NCBI GenBank assembly: GCA_910574455.1
Contig: CAJSYZ010000004.1
Span: forward strand, 2,294,001-2,358,000
Direction: 5' to 3'
Source: Trichaptum fuscoviolaceum
Taxonomy: Eukaryota; Basidiomycota; Agaricomycetes; Hymenochaetales; Trichaptaceae
DNA length: 64,000 bases
The position numbers and the translations under genes are program-made. Position 1 is the first letter of the stretch, and each line of letters opens with the position of its first letter. Below the pieces are notes generated by a model. The model ran no database searches and was not told the origin of the DNA. It worked only from the letters and a program-made list of their open reading frames with translations. Positions 62,381 to 64,000 of the stretch are shown piece by piece.

Positions 62381-62437
62381 GTTAAAAAGAAAAAGTCGAT
62401 CGACGTAGTTGTGGTGTAGAAGAAAAGAAAGAATCAG
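62381..62437. promoter_or_regulatory. 57-nt divergent interval between RPP40 and PAN6
   Basis: Only 57 nt separate the two start codons. Promoter elements and at least one leader must therefore overlap the partner gene or be extremely short. Contains CGATCGACG and a purine-rich run. Confidence 0.6.
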
Positions 62438-63580
62438 ATGCTCCGGTCGTTGGCTTCTCCTTTGCGGGTGTCGGTCTGTCGGGTGGTGCGCCCGGCGTCA
62501 AATTTCGCTGCCTTTGCCAAAATGTCAAGCACGGCTGCACACGACCTCCCGAGCTCTACGATACCGATTTTCAGGACCCTTGGTGACCTACGAGAGTGGA
62601 GAAATAGGGCGTTCAAGGATGGGAAGAGCGTTGGGTTTGTGCCGACGATGGGCGCGCTGCACGAGGGCCATTTGTCGCTGGGTGAGTAGTTTTTTTTTTA
62701 TCTTAGTTGTCGATTTTCTAAAGAATTTATAGTACGACATTCTTTATCGGAGAACGACTTGACTATCGTGTCCATCTTTGTAAATCCTACGCAATTCGCC
62801 CCCCATGAAGACCTCGCATCCTATCCCCGGACCTTGGAATCGGACCTTCATGCCCTCGAAAGCCTCAGCGTGCCCACCCAGCGCACAACATCGGCCGTCT
62901 TCGTGCCAACGGTAGACGTTATGTACCCCTCCTCTGTCTCGCAAGTTGTGCAAGAGCAGAAGGGGACGTTCGTCGAAGTCAAAGGCTACGGCGAGCTAAT
63001 GGAGGGCGCATCCCGGCCCACGTTCTTCCGTGGGGTCGCAACTGTCGTGACGAAGCTCTTCAATGCTATCCAGCCCTCTAGTGCGTACTTCGGGCAGAAG
63101 GACATCCAGCAGGCGCAACTCCTTCGGCGCATGGTCACCGACTTGCTCATGTCGTACCCGAGTGCACAGACGCTGCACGTCATACCCACAGCCAGGTCGG
63201 CCGTTCCGGAAGATGGTAACCTTGCGCTGTCTTCACGGAACGCGTACCTCACACCGCCGGAGCGAAGGTTCGCGCCTACGCTCTACCGAGCTCTCAGAGC
63301 CGGAGAGAAGGCTTGGAAGATGGGCGATTCGAAGGAAGGAGCGGTAAAAGCTGCGAGGCGCATCATAGAGGATGAAGCCTTGAGAGCAAAGGAGACGGGC
63401 GTGGATATGCGTCTCGATTATGTGGAAATGAACGATTCATGGTCGTTCGAGGTCATCGATGGTGCAAGGAAGAGGGTCGGTGAAGATGAAGTGCTCATTA
63501 TGAGTGGTGCGATGTGGGTAGGGAAAACCAGGTTAATCGACAATATACTCTTGGGAAACAGCAGTAGAATTCTGTACTGA
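62438..63580 (+). CDS. PAN6: Pantothenate synthetase (pantoate-beta-alanine ligase)
   Basis: Exons 62438-62681 and 62733-63580 (51-nt intron); 363 residues. It joins pantoate to beta-alanine using ATP, the last step of vitamin B5 synthesis. Motifs: the HIGH-like VGFVPTMGALHEGHLSL, TIVSIFVNPTQF, FFRGVATVVTKLFN, AYFGQKDIQQAQLLRRMV, and EDGNLALSSRNAYLTPPER with the KMSKS-like LSSRN segment. The first 28 residues are basic and Ser/Ala-rich without acids (MLRSLASPLRVSVCRVVRPA), like a mitochondrial targeting peptide. Met 29 would give a cytosolic form. A small insertion (SVPTQRTTSA) interrupts the usual FVPTVDVMYP strand. The ORF is complete and single-copy here. Confidence 0.95.
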
Positions 63581-63645
63581 ACTTGCTTGGAGATTGGAGT
63601 TTAATATATTATTGCTACATTTTTGATAATGATTCATATCCGATA

Positions 63646-64000
63646 TTACATTTCTTCTAACTCGTCTTCAAAGTCCACTGGTGGGTAGTCCCCGATACGG
63701 ACACGCTCCGGCCGAACGAATGCACCATAAAGTGAAGTAGCTTTACCCATTGACTCTGCAAACCAGAATGAAAGTCGATCAATAATTTCGAGTTCTCCTG
63801 AAGGAAATTTACTGACGATCCGTCATTTTTACCTACCGGCTTATCATATGGAATTCTGATCCACATACCGAGTTTGTTTCCAAAGTCGGTGGGCCCTACG
63901 AAGCGCACGACACGGACACCATGCTTGTGCAGACCACCCTCATCGCCAGGTGCAACTTCGCATCTTTCGCCAACCTTAATATCAAGTATGAAGGCCGACT
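63646..64000 (-). CDS. ALF1: Tubulin-folding cofactor B (CAP-Gly protein), 3' part
   Basis: The C-terminal part of a CAP-Gly protein, with its 5' end beyond base 64000. Coding spans about 64000-63813 and 63753-63646 with a 59-nt intron. Visible CAP-Gly core: [48 protein letters not shown], then [17 protein letters not shown], ending in the acidic DFEDELEEM. This C-terminal Glu-Glu-Met, like the EExEF/EEDEI-type ends of the family, is what cofactor B uses to engage tubulin and cofactor E. It works in alpha-tubulin folding in the cytosol. The segment between DGS and YGAF is shorter than the usual GKRYF loop, so the splice site here is the weak point of the model. Confidence 0.82.

Overview
The window looks like nuclear DNA of a mushroom-forming basidiomycete (Agaricomycetes). 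Coding genes are broken by many short GT-AG introns, mostly 45-65 nt, with clear CTNAC-like branch points. The families are typical of that group: DUF6699, basidiomycete 2OG-Fe(II) oxygenases, F-box and BTB singletons, and one-pass membrane proteins with a 'Y-V-G-N-W' ectodomain. No bacterial-type operons, rRNA, tRNA or CRISPR arrays were seen. Gene models were built by hand, joining reading frames across introns and checking phase; names come from recognised motifs, not database searches.

Layout. 1-4 kb: two neighbouring genes built from a repeated CxxC...H...H finger (C-x2-C-x18-H-x4/5-H). 6-8.2 kb: an 11-exon cytochrome P450. 8.7-9.6 kb: an intact gag-only Copia fragment. 10-10.9 kb: DNA polymerase delta subunit 4. 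11.3-12.5 kb: F-box protein. 12.9-14.8 kb: a mucin-like membrane protein. 15-16.4 kb: a SET/MYND-like protein. 18.5-23 kb is a decayed accessory patch: an alpha-1,3-glucan synthase pseudogene, a 21-bp minisatellite at its broken end, and two non-autonomous inverted-repeat elements.

24-37 kb is a dense housekeeping block: SNT2 (BAH/PHD/ELM2/SANT/GATA/ePHD), a rhodanese-containing ubiquitin protease, and NTO1 (EPL1-like/PZP/bromodomain/PWWP). SNT2 and the protease converge; the protease and NTO1 diverge from a 413-bp shared promoter. 37.7-40 kb: an unknown intronless ORF and a BTB protein. 40.5-44.7 kb: two DUF6699 paralogues in opposite orientation. 47.3-49.8 kb: a phenol-hydroxylase-like FAD monooxygenase. 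50.4-57.9 kb: two copies each of a membrane protein and a 2OG oxygenase, interleaved. 58.4-59.8 kb: a TKL-like kinase. 60.8-63.6 kb: RNase P/MRP subunit RPP40 and pantothenate synthetase PAN6, with start codons only 57 nt apart. The window ends inside a tubulin-folding cofactor B gene.

The most unusual unexplained signal is the octamer AACTTGAA (either strand). It occurs at least 22 times, all outside the coding exons modelled here and often in inverted or closely spaced pairs. About two copies are expected by chance in 64 kb.
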